A stretch of DNA of 64,000 nt from Symbiodinium natans (GCA_905221605.1 CAJNDS010002779.1:44177-108176); one strand, 5' to 3'; shown: positions 31,936 through 41,881, numbered from the stretch's first letter. Program-made: numbers and translations. Notes: generated by a model from the letters alone, not told the origin.

Positions 31936-32053
31936 CTCAACCCCTAAGCCCCCTAAACCCTCAACCCCAACCCTCAACCCTAAACCCTAAACCCTATAAA
32001 CCCTAAAAACCCTAAAAACCCTAAACCCTAAACCCTAAACCCTAAACCCTCAG

Positions 32054-32148
32054 ATGACGAGGCGCAGGGGGAAGGAAGCACTTGGGGCGCAGGGGCTCGG
32101 GCCGCCTGTGCCCGCGGAAGCTTCGAAAAGGGAGATCCAGGCTTGAGG
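32054..32148 (+). CDS. Exon candidate, strand uncertain
   Basis: 95 nt. Plus strand between CTCAG and GTGGGAG reads DDEAQGEGSTWGAGARAACA. The minus strand is also open but proline-rich. Surrounding candidates are on the minus strand, so this may be misassigned. Confidence 0.35.
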
Positions 32149-32159
32149 GTGGGAGACTA

Positions 32160-33140
32160 CAGTGGGTTTAGGGTTTAGGGTTTAGGGTTTAGGGTTTAGG
32201 GTTTAGGGTTTACGGTTTAGGGTTTAGGGTTTAGGGTTTAGGGTAGGGGTTTTAGGGTTACAGTAAGGGGCGTTATAAGGGGCTTTTTGGGGGTTTTAGG
32301 GGGGTTTTGGGGGAGGTTTTTGGAGTGTCAGGGGCTTTGGGGGCTTTTAGGGCTTTCGGGGGTTTTGGGGGCTTTAGGGTTTAGGGGCTTTGGGGGTTTT
32401 GGGGGGGCTTGAGGTCGAAGGGTTCGTTAGGGATTCGGGCTAAGGGCTTTAAGGCTTGCAGCTTTGGGCCTTGCTCCCCCGCCGCCCAAGGCGGCAAGGA
32501 ACGACTGGCGGTGTCCTACACAGATACCCTAGCAGGAGTTACAGAAGAGCCGGGTAATGAATCCCGATCTATGGGTTGATGAACGGCACCTATTCAGGGG
32601 GCCCCCGCTAAAGCGGGCACAACATCAAACGCCAAGTAAATCTCTCCCCTCCGACAACATCGGGCATTCTTTTTCAGTCGGAGTCTTTTGTTTTCGGGTA
32701 CTAGCTGGGAATTAAGCCTTCGCCTAAACCGCAAGCCTAACTCCCACAATAGTACAGATTTCTTGATCGTCGGGACCCTACAAACTCTACACCCTGGACG
32801 CGACGACCCCAAGCCCCCAAAGCCCTCAACCCAAAGCGTTGAGAATTTAGGGTTTGGCTTGGAAAGGTCTATAGGGCTAAGGGTATGGCTTTTGCAGGGT
32901 CTACCCAAAGGCTCTGTATTTGCTTTTTGGGTTAGGTACAGGGGGATTCTAGTATACTACCCCAAAAAGGTACTACCTAGAAGCCTTTGGGTACCCAGCC
33001 TAAAGCCTCAAGCTCTCGAAGTCCTCCACCTCATGCTTCAACACCGCTAATCCCTAAGCCCTATTCCCCTAAACCCTATTCCCCTAAACCCTAAACCCTA
33101 AACCGTAAACCCTAAACCCTAAACCCTAAAACTCCTGAAC
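32160..33140. other. TTTAGGG array and long spacer
   Basis: G-rich array (32164-32245), G-rich degenerate sequence, then unique spacer to 33050 and CCCTAAA repeats (33060-33130). An island near 32460-32540 is open on both strands, without good splice sites. Confidence 0.5.
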
Positions 33141-33211
33141 CTCAAGCGACGATAGTCGCCGAGCTTTTTCGGCACGGATCGACCAGGGGGAACTCGTCAC
33201 AGCGGTGTCTC
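33141..33211 (-). CDS. Exon candidate, unknown protein
   Basis: 71 nt on the minus strand, TTCAG to GTTCAGG. Two leftover bases then 23 codons: DTAVTSSPWSIRAEKARRLS. Phases fit both neighbours (33703-33787 and 31849-31935). Confidence 0.6.
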
Positions 33212-33355
33212 CTGAAATGGCTCTCACTTGAGGGCCACTCGGGGTTTGAGGCCTAGGACTGCTTAGGGATTGAGGTTCAGGGTTTAGGGTTTAGGGTTTA
33301 GGTTTTCGGGCTGCTTAGGGCTTGGGCCAAACATCGCCGACTTCTGGCATGGTGT

Positions 33356-33373
33356 GGGGGGGGGGGGGGGGGG

Positions 33374-33413
<40 letters not shown>

Positions 33414-33424
33414 GGGGGGGGGGG
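33356..33424. repeat. Long G homopolymer
   Basis: About 60 G interrupted only by two TT pairs. Likely unreliable in length; it could be a real G-rich tract or a sequencing artefact. Confidence 0.7.
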
Positions 33425-33702
33425 TTACTATGACGAGGGTGGACTTCGTCTTGTGTCTTGTTCAGTAGTCTCGACAAACCACCTAAAGCCTTCGACTCTC
33501 AGCCCTAAACCCTAAAACCCTAAACCCCAAAACCCTAAACCCTAAGCCCTAAGCCCTAAACCCAAACTGTAAGGAGACTTCGAGGTACGTTGACCTAGAC
33601 GGGACTACCGTACTACCAAATAGCCTTTGGAGCCACCGTCAACCCTAAACCCTAAACCCTAAACCCTAAACCCTAAACCCTAAACTGCCCTAAACCCTGC
33701 AC

Positions 33703-33787
33703 TCAGTCTGCTCTGCGGGGCCTCCCGGAGAATCTCCCCAAGCTCTCGCAGGGTATCCATCACGAGCTCGTCATCCGCCTCATCAGA
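33703..33787 (-). CDS. Exon candidate, acidic helical segment
   Basis: 85 nt on the minus strand between AAAG and GTGCAGGG. Reads SDEADDELVMDTLRELGEIL, then REAPQSRL. Phase 0 to 1, matching 33851-33889 before it and 33141-33211 after it. Confidence 0.7.
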
Positions 33788-33850
33788 CTTTCGGGGTTCA
33801 GGCCTCATGATTCTGGGTTTAGGGTTTAGGGTGTTTGCCCTAAACCCTAC

Positions 33851-33889
33851 AGCCGTAAATCCCCACCCTTCTTCTAGGTAGAGACCATC
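33851..33889 (-). CDS. Short exon candidate
   Basis: 39 nt, 13 codons on the minus strand, GCAG to GTAGGG, reading DGLYLEEGWGFTA. Phase 0 to 0, continuous with 33703-33787. The TTTAGGG/CCCTAAA intron between them has almost no loop (33813-33850). Confidence 0.5.
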
Positions 33890-34674
33890 CTGCGCAGTTT
33901 ATCGGGCATCTGGGGGCTACTTAGGTATTACTAAGGAAATCTGGGGGTTATATAGGGATTATCATATAGGGGATATATGATGAAGGGTTCCTTCTAGTGG
34001 TCCCTCCTTATACCCTTGAATTCGAGCTTAGGGGCCTTCGTGGACTTTAGACCCCTAAGTCCTACCACAACCCCTAACACTGGGGGCATTCCAGTTAAAA
34101 CTTAAAACTTAGCTCCTAAGGTCCAGGGTTTAGGGTTTAGGGTTGCCCGAAAACCCTCAACCCGAAATGTCTTCAAAGTGTCGCACACAAAAACAGGCAA
34201 CCCGACCCTTGACCCGATTTGATTTGGGGTTTTTCTGAGCCTGTAAGCCCTAAACCCTAAACCCTAAACCCTAAACCCTAAACCCTAAACCCTAAACCAG
34301 CGCAAAGCACTAAAAAACCCACGGCACAAAAAGCTCGCAAAAGCCTCCCCCACCCCATCTGGCCTTCAAACATAGGGTTTAGGGTTGAAAGCTTGTACAG
34401 ACTGTTTTCTGGGAGTTTGCGTCGGATTCACACAACAACCCTAACACGAAACTCATCTTAAACGTGAAACCCTAAACCCGAAACCCTTATATACCCCTTT
34501 TGTAAGATGGTAGCTACAAACCCTAGTCCCGGAACCCTACAAGCAGAGGGCTTGGGGGGCCCCAAGCCCTAAACCCCAAAAAACCCTAAACCCAAAACCC
34601 TAAAAAACCTACCAGCACCCTAAACCCTAAACCCTAAACCCTGAACCCTAAACCCTAAACCCTCAACCCTAAAC
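33890..34674. other. Spacer and CCCTAAA tracts
   Basis: Unique spacer with TATAGGG-rich stretches, CCCTAAA repeats at 34245-34298 and 34600-34670. The island 34300-34375 is open on both strands and was not called. Confidence 0.5.
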
Positions 34675-34765
34675 CAGTCCCAGCTGCGTATTTCATGGCG
34701 GACTCGTCTGGGGTCTCCCAACTGGCCGTGACCGGCCGCGCCGGGCTGCGTCTGAAGGTCGCCAC
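34675..34765 (-). CDS. Exon candidate, unknown protein
   Basis: 91 nt on the minus strand between CTAAG and GTTTAGGG. Reads ATFRRSPARPVTASWETPDE, then SAMKYAAGT. Two other frames are open in this GC-rich island, but this one has the best composition. Confidence 0.55.
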
Positions 34766-34789
34766 CTTAGAGCTCTGGGTTTAGGGTTT

Positions 34790-35384
34790 CGGGTTCAGGG
34801 TTTAGGGTTTAGGGTTGAGGGTTCAGGGTTTAGGGTTTAGGGATTCAGGGTTTAGGAATTGGGGTTTCGGGTTTGGGGTTTGGGGTTTAGGGCTTAGAGT
34901 TTGGGATCCAAGTTTTGGGATGGTTTGGCTTCAACACTTGCAGGGTTGAGAGGGTTTAGTGGCTTACCTGACATCCCAAAAACCCTAAACCTCGTAAGCC
35001 CTAAGGCCCTAAGAGAACAGGAATATCATGTTATCATCTCTTTTTGGTGTTCAGTTCAAGCTTCAGGGCTTAGGATTCACGATTCAACTTGTTAGGGGTT
35101 GTTTCAACGGACTCAGTACAGTTGAATGCGTTTAACCTTTTGGGCGTGCGCTTCTTAGCACCAGCTTTCTCTACGAACTCTGGTTGGCTTTGCTCTTGCT
35201 ACCCGCCTGCTACCTGCAAAAGTTGAACTTGCTCTCATGCTGCTGCCACTAGCCAGCACCGTCACCATCTCTATCTCCACGACTGCTGAGCCCTGAACCC
35301 TGAACCTTTACGAATAACCCAAAAATCTCTCTAAACCCTAAACCCTGAACCCTAAACCCTAAACCCTAAACCCTAAGTTCTCAC
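34790..35384. repeat. TTTAGGG tract, spacer, CCCTAAA tract
   Basis: G-rich tract (34788-34890), a unique spacer to 35285, then C-rich repeats to 35378. No gene seen in the spacer. Confidence 0.6.
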
Positions 35385-35488
35385 CGGCTGCCATACTTCG
35401 TGGCACTAATGCCGAAGCAGGCCACGACGCGCGTCTGATGTTCCAGCGCAGCCAGGTGCTCGTGGCTGAAGATCAGCTCCCACTCCTC
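35385..35488 (-). CDS. Exon candidate with consensus donor, LIFSH motif
   Basis: 104 nt on the minus strand, CGAG to CCG|GTGAGAAC with TTTAGGG repeats straight after. Reads EEWELIFSHEHLAALEHQTR, then VVACFGISATKYGS. Very protein-like. LIFSH recurs in exon candidate 44393-44449, hinting at related genes. Confidence 0.75.
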
Positions 35489-35489
35489 C

Positions 35490-36371
35490 TCGGGTTTAGG
35501 GTTTAGGGTTTGGGGTTTAGGGTTGAGGGTTTAGGGTTTAGGGTTTAGGGTTTAGGGTTTAGGGCTTAATCCCGAATCCGCGCCTTAGGGTTAGTAATCG
35601 ACATGTTGGTCCCTTTTGCGGATCCAGACAAAAAACTTACGTATAGGGTACCCGAAAAGGAGCCTGTAATTAAATAATTGGGAGAATCCCCCATCTAGGG
35701 TTCAGGGCTCGAAAGTTAAGGCTTCAGGTGGTTCGGGGTTTCGGGCTTCGGCTTTAGGGTTCAGGGCTTGGGCCGGTTTTCCGTCTGTGCGAATTTCTAG
35801 AATCCGTGTCAGAACAAGCCACTACAGCGCCGCGAAGAGAATGAAGGGAAGGCTTCGGTATTTTTGGGTTTAGGGTTTAGGGTTTAGGGTTTAGGGTTTA
35901 GGGTTTAGGGTTTAGGGTTTAGGGTTTAGGGGATCAGGGCTTCAGGGTTTAGGGTTTCGGGGTAGCTCGAAACGATTGACAGGAGGCTTGGCATCTGACG
36001 CTTTGAGCTTGAAAAAGGGTTTAGGGTTTAGGGTTTAGGGTTTAGGGTTTAGGGGGCGGGCCCTCCCCAGCCTCGGTCTCTTGCATCAGCAGCGCCTTGC
36101 CCGTGTTTGTGTATGTATGAATATATATATATATGTATATATATATAGAGAGAGAGATAATAGTGACATATTTTTTCCTAAGCATTATCTGCTGATATAC
36201 ATATATATATATATATATGTACATACATACATATGTTAAGATATGCACACACACACACACACACTTTGTTCTTGACAGCTTTCTGCGTTGCCCACCCTCG
36301 ACCCTAAATTGTAGGCATTGCAGGCCCTGCATTCGGCCGTGCTTCTTCCCTAGACCCTCAACCCTAGAAGC
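35490..36371. repeat. TTTAGGG tracts, spacer and (AT)n/(CA)n
   Basis: G-rich tracts (35492-35570, 35868-35960, 36016-36050), ATATAT tracts (36120-36230) and a CA run (36246-36264). On the minus strand 36060-36098 reads NTGKALLMQETEAGEGP, a possible exon with no clear donor; 35820-35852 is another weak candidate. Confidence 0.5.
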
Positions 36372-36428
36372 CCTATGATGGTCTGCCACGTGGCGGTGTA
36401 TCACTTCCCACGAGAAAGCCGACGCCAC
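36372..36428 (-). CDS. Exon candidate with GC donor
   Basis: 57 nt, 19 codons on the minus strand between TGTAG and GCTTCTAGGG. Reads VASAFSWEVIHRHVADHHR. The junction would be GC-AG. A long C run lies upstream of the acceptor. Confidence 0.45.
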
Positions 36429-36436
36429 CTACAAGC

Positions 36437-36575
36437 CCCCCCCCCCCCCCCCCCCCCCCCCCCCGCCCCAAAAAAAGGAAGGCCCGACAACCGCCCCCCG
36501 AAGCCCTACCCCCCCCCCCCCCCAAGCCTCCCAACCCTCTCCCCCCCCCCCCCCCCCCAAACAAAAAAAAAACAG
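36437..36575. repeat. C homopolymers
   Basis: Three runs of 14-28 C around a short unique segment. Frames through them are artefacts. Confidence 0.8.
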
Positions 36576-36656
36576 GAAATGCAGAAACACCGAACCTATT
36601 AAATCCCTAAACCCTAAACCCCAAACCCTAAACCCCAAACCCTAAACCCCAAACAC

Positions 36657-36712
36657 CCTGGAGTCCCTAGAATGGCCTTTCCCTGCTCACCCAGCTGCTT
36701 CATGAGCGGCTC
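36657..36712 (-). CDS. Exon candidate, unknown protein
   Basis: 56 nt on the minus strand between GTAG and GTGTTTGGGG. Reads EPLMKQLGEQGKAILGTP. A TTTAGGG array begins beyond the acceptor. Confidence 0.6.
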
Positions 36713-36721
36713 CTACTTCAG

Positions 36722-36835
36722 GGTTAGGGTTTAGGGTTTAGGGTTTAGGGTTTAGGGTTTAGGGTTTAGGGTTTAGGGTTTAGGGTTTAGGGTTTAGGGT
36801 TTAGGGTTTAGGGTTTAGGGTTTAGGGTTTAGGGT

Positions 36836-36888
<53 letters not shown>

Positions 36889-37035
36889 GGTAGACTGTTG
36901 AGGGTTGAGGGTTTAGGGTTTAGGGTTGAGGGTAGACTGTTGAGGGTTGAGGGTTGAGGGTTTAGGGTTGAGGGTTGAGGGTTGAGACTGTTGAGGGTTG
37001 AGGGTTTAGGGTTTAGGGCTTAGGGTTGGTTATTC
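36722..37035. repeat. TTTAGGG to TTGAGGG array
   Basis: A clean 7-bp array (36722-36830) passes into TTGAGGG variants, with a higher-order unit containing TAGACTGTTGAGGG repeated about 36890-37000. Confidence 0.85.
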
Positions 37036-37178
37036 AGGCTGTTGAGGGGTTGTTGGGCCTTCAGGGGCCTGCGTTTGTCCGTTCTTCGAGGGTGTCACAG
37101 CAGTTCCTTTTTTATTAAGGCATCTTTTTGGGGGTGACCGTTTCGAAAGAAAGTTGTTGTAAGTGAGACTTCGCAGAC

Positions 37179-37314
37179 TTAGCAGCCTTTCGAGGAAATG
37201 CAAGTGGGTCTTTCCTGAGCGGTCTTAGAGGCATTTGAGGGCCTTGAGGGTCTGGGGCCGCCCCTGGCTTGCGGAAGCTTGTGCAACAAGGGGAGATCTG
37301 CAGTTGCCAGGAGG
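37179..37314 (-). CDS. Likely 3' terminal exon
   Basis: 136 nt on the minus strand from AATAG to a TAA stop at 37179-37181, 44 residues. Reads LLATADLPLLHKLPQARGGP and ends TCISSKGC. Long open frame and biased composition favour coding; the protein is unknown. Confidence 0.6.
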
Positions 37315-37319
37315 CTATT

Positions 37320-37885
37320 GAAGGATTTAGGGTTTAGGGTTTAGGGTTTGGGGTTTAGGGTTTCGGGTTTAGGGTTTAGGGTTTAGAGAGTTAGAGGGCC
37401 CCTTCTTGCGGTCTCGAGTATTATCACCGACTCTCAGCCATAGCGCCCTTTCAACCCTCACAGACTTCTGGTGCGTCTATCAACCCATGGGCAGGAATCA
37501 GGGTTCAGGGTTCAGGGCTCAGGGTTCAGGGTTTAGGGATTTGTTAGGAGGCTATTCTGTGAACCCTACAAACACTTTAAAACCTTACAAGCCCTATGAT
37601 CGACCCCATAAACCCGAAAAAAGAAAACCCAGAAACCCTCTAAACCCTCTAAACCTTAAAACCCTAAAAGCCACTTAAAGCCAAACAAGCCTTGTAAGAA
37701 CCCTGTAAACCCCAAAATCCCTGAGGAAACCCTAAACCCTAAACCCTAAATACCCTAAACCCTAAACCCTAAACCCTAAACCCTAAACCCTAAACCCTAA
37801 CCCTTGTTGGACCCAGACATGACCCAAACCCCGAACCCCAGATCAGCCATTTCGGGTGCGGTGGGCGGGTTGGCAGGGAATGAAC
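37320..37885. repeat. TTTAGGG tract, spacer, CCCTAAA tract
   Basis: G-rich (37325-37390 and variants 37498-37540), unique spacer with AAACCCTCT-like sequence, then CCCTAAA (37730-37803). No gene called. Confidence 0.6.
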
Positions 37886-37953
37886 CTGGGGCCTTGGGCG
37901 CGCACCACAGCACGTGTCCCGAGAGGTGGTGTACGCGGAACATGTGACGCACC
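37886..37953 (-). CDS. Exon candidate, unknown protein
   Basis: 68 nt on the minus strand, TTTAG to GTTCATT. Reads VRHMFRVHHLSGHVLWCAPK. The acceptor AG falls in a TTTAGGG unit. Other frames are open, but this one looks most like protein. Confidence 0.55.
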
Positions 37954-38036
37954 CTAAACCCTGAACCCTAAAACCCTAAACCCTGAACCCTAAACCCTAA
38001 ACCCTGAACGCCTCAAACCCCTAAAGCCCCGTACAC

Positions 38037-38100
38037 CCCTAAAAGCCCTCAGCCATGTGGCCTCCGGCTTCAGCCGGAGTCGTTCTTTCACTGCCATGGC
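38037..38100 (-). CDS. Exon candidate, unknown protein
   Basis: 64 nt on the minus strand between CCAG and GTGTACGG. Reads AMAVKERLRLKPEATWLRAF. Its start phase agrees with the end of 38244-38294. Confidence 0.65.
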
Positions 38101-38243
38101 CTGGTTCAGGCCGAAAGCCTACTAGGTTTAGGGTCTAACGTTTAGGGTTTAGGGTCTAGGGGCTAGGGTCTAGGGTTTAGGGTTTACTACCAAAGTTGTA
38201 CTTGCTGGAAGTAGAGTTGAGCTGAGCTTCACACAAATATTAC

Positions 38244-38294
38244 ATCATCGGCTTGGTAAAACCTAGCAGGGTCACTCCATGCGACGTAGAGAGT
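38244..38294 (-). CDS. Exon candidate, unknown protein
   Basis: 51 nt, 17 codons, phase 0 to 0 on the minus strand, CTAG to GTAATA. Reads TLYVAWSDPARFYQADD. It continues in phase into 38037-38100. Confidence 0.55.
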
Positions 38295-38492
38295 CTAGGG
38301 CTTAGGGTTTAGGGTTTAGGGTTTAGGGCGTTGAGTCATTAGATCATTGACTGGGACCGAGACTTTGCAAGCAAGCGCCAGTTCAGCTCGCGCAGCGCAG
38401 CCGAACAGAGCTCTAATCCCTGAACCCTGAACCCTAAACCCTAAGCTCTATAAACAAGCAGAAACAGGCAGCTTGTGAATAAATAGGCACAC

Positions 38493-38559
38493 GCCTTGGC
38501 ATCCTGTTGTGCACGGCCCAGCTAAACCCAGATTCCCTAAACACGACCCGAAGCAATGT
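38493..38559 (-). CDS. Exon candidate, unknown protein
   Basis: 67 nt on the minus strand between CTTAG and GTGTGCC. Reads TLLRVVFRESGFSWAVHNRM. Phase 0 to 1, which does not match 38244-38294, so an exon may be missing between them. Confidence 0.55.
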
Positions 38560-38596
38560 CTAAGGTTTAGGGCTCAGGGCTTAGGGCGTTTTGAGC

Positions 38597-38700
38597 CCAA
38601 AAGAGCCAAAGAGAAGAGAAGAGAGAGTGAGTGAGTGAGTGAGTGAGAGAGATAGAGGAGACGGAGAACAGGAGAAAAGGAGATGGGTAGCATCACTGCA
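38597..38700. repeat. GA-rich microsatellite
   Basis: GAGA and GTGA repeats just beyond the 3' end of the RCC1-like gene, possibly in its 3' region. Confidence 0.7.
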
Positions 38701-38861
38701 ACGAAAGCATCGCTGGTAGCTGCCTGGTAACTTGACCTGGCAGCATATCCTCGAGCTGCGTCTTCTAAGTATGGCTGTCAGGAGTCGGCGGCAGCATAGT
38801 CGGCCACGTCACAACAGCAAAACAGCGAGAGTCTTGAAATGTCCAGGTTTGCGGAACATGT

Positions 38862-40343
38862 CTACACGCCTTGCACCTGATCTTGCACATCGCTGATGTC
38901 GCCTCCAAAGTGAGAAGAACCCCAGGCCACAATGGACCCATCGCCCAGAATAGCAGCAAATGCCCACGTGGCACTTTGGATGTGCTGCACGTCCCTCAGC
39001 TGATCTTGCACAGAACTGCTGTCACCACCATAGAAAGGATTGCCCCAGGTTACAACAGACCCATCACTCAGAATCGCAGCAAAAGCGCCTTGAGATGCTT
39101 GGATTTGCTGCACGTCTTTCAACTGATCTTGAACATCCACGCTGTCGCCACCAGATTGAGCCGGGCCCCAGGTCACAACCGAGCCATTGCCCAGAATGGC
39201 GGCAAATGCCCACAAGGTGGCTTGGATCTGCTGCACGTCCATCAGCTGAGCTTGCACAGCACTGCTGTCGCCACCACATTCAGGGCGTCCCCAGGTCACT
39301 ACAGACCCATCACCAGTAATGGCAGCAAACGACTCCATGGCCCCCTGAAGCTTCTGCACGTCCTTCAGCTGATGTTGCACAGCACTGCTGTCGCCACCTC
39401 TCCCAGGGCTTCCCCAGGTCACTACAGACCCATCTCCCAGAATGGCGGCAAAAGCTGCACTGGTAGATTTGATCTGCTGCACGTCCTTCAGCCGATCTTG
39501 CACATCTCTGCTGTCTGCGCCGCGCTGGGCATCGCCCCAGGTCACAACGGACCCGTCTGCTAGAATGGCAGCAAAGGCGCTGTCAGATGCTTGGATCTGT
39601 TGCACATGCGCCAGCTGGTCTTTCACATCACTGCTGTCGCCACCGCAGTCCGCATCGCCCCAAGTCACAACAGACCCATCGCCCAGAATGGCAGCAAACG
39701 CTGCACTAGATGCTTGAATCTGCTGCACGTCTACTAGCTGACCCTGCACATCACTGCAACTGCCACCGCTCTCCTCATCGCCCCACGCCACAACAGACCC
39801 ATCGCCCAGAAGGGCGGCAAAAGCGTGGGCACAGGCCTGGAGCTGCAGCACGTCCTTCAGCTGCATTTGCGCGGACCTGCTGTCGCCGCCACAGCCAGCA
39901 TCGCCCCAGGTCACGACGGACCCGTCGTTTAGAAGAGCAGCAAAAGCCTCATCAGACGCTTGAAGCTGCTGCACGCCCCGCAGCTGGTTTCTCACAGCAC
40001 CGCTGTCGCCACCATAGTCAGCATCGCCCCACGTCACAACAGACCCATCACCCAGAATGGCAGCAAAAGCATTTTCGCTACAGCAAACGTGGACGCTGCT
40101 CACTTGCAAGGTGAGCGAATCACCACTCCGCACCCCCGACTCCTCAAGTGTGGCTGCTGCGTCCAGGACGCCTCCGCAGGAGTCCATTAGCCTGCCCCTG
40201 CCAACTGCAAGAGCCTCCTGTGCTCTGCCTTTGAAGGTTCTTACAGTCTCATCCGGTCCTGCTTGCAGCGAAACTGTCCTGCCACTTAACAGGCTCACCG
40301 CTATCACGAGCGACATGACACAGACAATGTCGTGCTGCAACAA
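38862..40343 (-). CDS. Intronless ubiquitin-like plus WG/RCC1-like repeat protein
   Basis: 493 residues, uninterrupted. After a hydrophobic start (MSLVIAVSLLSGRTVSLQA) comes a ubiquitin-like region of about 70 residues with FKGRAQEALAVGRGRLMDS and GVRSGDSLTLQV. Then ten tandem repeats of 41 residues follow, built on AFAAILGDGSVVTWGDA..GGDSSDVQDQLKDVQQIQAS. The VTWG core is shared with RCC1/BLIP-type and HERC-like propeller repeats, so a beta-propeller binding surface is likely. From memory, near-identical architectures are multicopy in Symbiodiniaceae and are often labelled HERC-like, but no HECT domain is present here. The lack of introns contrasts with the neighbours and fits retroposition. 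No frame damage seen. The start used is the first ATG; MSL at residue 10 is an alternative. Confidence 0.9.
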   Translation of the reverse strand: MLQHDIVCVMSLVIAVSLLSGRTVSLQAGPDETVRTFKGRAQEALAVGRGRLMDSCGGVLDAAATLEESGVRSGDSLTLQVSSVHVCCSENAFAAILGDGSVVTWGDADYGGDSGAVRNQLRGVQQLQASDEAFAALLNDGSVVTWGDAGCGGDSRSAQMQLKDVLQLQACAHAFAALLGDGSVVAWGDEESGGSCSDVQGQLVDVQQIQASSAAFAAILGDGSVVTWGDADCGGDSSDVKDQLAHVQQIQASDSAFAAILADGSVVTWGDAQRGADSRDVQDRLKDVQQIKSTSAAFAAILGDGSVVTWGSPGRGGDSSAVQHQLKDVQKLQGAMESFAAITGDGSVVTWGRPECGGDSSAVQAQLMDVQQIQATLWAFAAILGNGSVVTWGPAQSGGDSVDVQDQLKDVQQIQASQGAFAAILSDGSVVTWGNPFYGGDSSSVQDQLRDVQHIQSATWAFAAILGDGSIVAWGSSHFGGDISDVQDQVQGV

Positions 40344-40933
40344 AGAGACACTGGACGGTAGAACCTGGCAGCTACCCTGGGCTCCCTAAACCGCAGACCC
40401 TAGGTTACCCTTCTGCACCTCCAAGTACTACAATCATTATGCTTGTCATGCGAACCCTGAAACAGGTACCGCCAACTTTTTGGGAAGGCCGTTGTACCAA
40501 CGTAAGAGGGCCCAACTGAACCCGAGGCCGGTGTGTTGAGAGGAGTATGAAGCTCTGGTGGACGTCATGTGAAAGCATGCTTGTAACATGGCAAGTATAC
40601 GCACATAAATATATATACACAAATCAACACAGGCCAAACCCCATGATTTCGCGAATCGAAAGCCGCCAACTAATCATGAACAACCTCGTCCTCCTCTGGG
40701 TAAGACACAATGAGGCTGCACCCAGACATCTGTGAACCCTCAGGACCCTACAACCCCAACTCGAACCCCTGAACCCCAAACCAGGTTTAGGGTTTAGGGT
40801 TTAGGGTTCAGGGTTTAGGGTTTAGGGTTTAGGGTTTAGGGTTTAGGGTTTAGGGTTTCGGGTTTAGTTTAGGGGTTCGGGTTTAGGGTTAGTACCCTAA
40901 ACCCTCAGCCCCCAACTGCAAGAATCTCAAAAC
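40344..40933. other. Region upstream of the RCC1-like gene
   Basis: Unique sequence that would hold the promoter of the minus-strand gene, then a TTTAGGG array (40785-40890). No TATA box or other signal was convincing. Confidence 0.5.
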
Positions 40934-40964
40934 CCCAAGCTCCTCAAGCGCTCGGCCTCAGAGC
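40934..40964 (-). CDS. Short exon candidate
   Basis: 31 nt on the minus strand between GTCAG and GTTTTGAG, reading SEAERLRSLG. Confidence 0.3.
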
Positions 40965-41252
40965 CTGACCCAACCCCCTGCTGGGAAGTTCATTCGCAGG
41001 TTGAAGGCAGTTCTAAGAAGGGCCGATAACTTGGGATGTTCCCCCTTTTGGGGGAGTTCTTATGCAAATAGTAGGTAAGTAGGATCACAACAGCTAGACC
41101 TATTTATTACAAGCTTAAGAGCACACAAAAAATCCACGGACTATAGTCTCTGCTTTTTGGGCCTCTCAAGCAAATAGGCAAGTCGACCCTACGTAAGCCT
41201 GAATTCCTAAACCCTAAACCCCAAACCCTAAACCACGAACCTCCAAGTAAAC

Positions 41253-41299
41253 GGTTGTGCCTTCGCGCTGCCCTCCACCGAGCCGTCGGCAAATATTCC
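41253..41299 (-). CDS. Exon candidate ending at a family 5 arm
   Basis: 47 nt on the minus strand between CCCAG and GTTTACTTGGAGG. Reads GIFADGSVEGSAKAQ. The donor GT starts exactly where a family 5 arm begins, so the element may define the intron edge. Confidence 0.55.
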
Positions 41300-41335
41300 C
41301 TGGGCAATCGACCGAAGGTGCAGTTGAGCAGTGTT

Positions 41336-41764
41336 TGGGGTTTAGTGTTTGGGGTTTAGGGTTTAGGGCTTAGGGTTTAGGGTTTAGGTTTTAGGGTTTA
41401 GGGTTCGGGTTTAGGGCCCAAACCCTAAGATCCGCCATTGCTCAGGATGTCGTGACTGGCTCATGAACACGACATTCCACAAATCTGAAAGACAGCCGCT
41501 GCCTAAACCCTGAAGCCTTAACCCTAAGCCCTCAGCCGCAACCCTAAACCCTATAGCCTTAACCCTAAACCCCAAATCGGAAACCCTAAACCCCCAACGC
41601 TGAGCGCCCCCGCAATTGGGAACGATCGGGTTCAGGGTTCTGAACCCGAAACCCGAAACCCTAAACCCGAAACCCTAAACCCGAAACCCTAAACCCGAAA
41701 CCCTAAACCCGAAACCCTAAACCCGAAACCCTAAACCCGAAACCCTAAACCCGAAATCCTAAAC
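41336..41764. repeat. TTTAGGG tract, spacer and 14-bp CCCGAAACCCTAAA array
   Basis: G-rich tract (41336-41415), spacer, degenerate C-rich repeats, then a regular dimer array CCCGAAACCCTAAA (41646-41765, about 8 copies). Confidence 0.85.
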
Positions 41765-41811
41765 CTAGAGGGTATCCTGCACTTGAGGTTCCCAGGGTTA
41801 AACGTATCGGG
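41765..41811 (-). CDS. Exon candidate, unknown protein
   Basis: 47 nt on the minus strand, GAAAG to TCTAG|GTTTAGG. Reads PDTFNPGNLKCRIPS. Phase fits 41882-41958 upstream. Confidence 0.5.
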
Positions 41812-41881
41812 CTTTCGGGCTTACGGTTTGAGGAGTTCAGGCTTTCAGGGTTTCAGGGCTTAGGGTTGAGGGCTGCTACAC

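Noticed and set aside
33356-33424. Functional G-quadruplex region
   Set aside because: It is an almost pure G homopolymer that may be a sequencing artefact; no regular loops or neighbouring gene start.
38871-40389. Plus-strand open frames opposite the RCC1-like gene
   Set aside because: Shadow frames of the minus-strand 41-residue repeats; His/Pro-rich with no features of their own.
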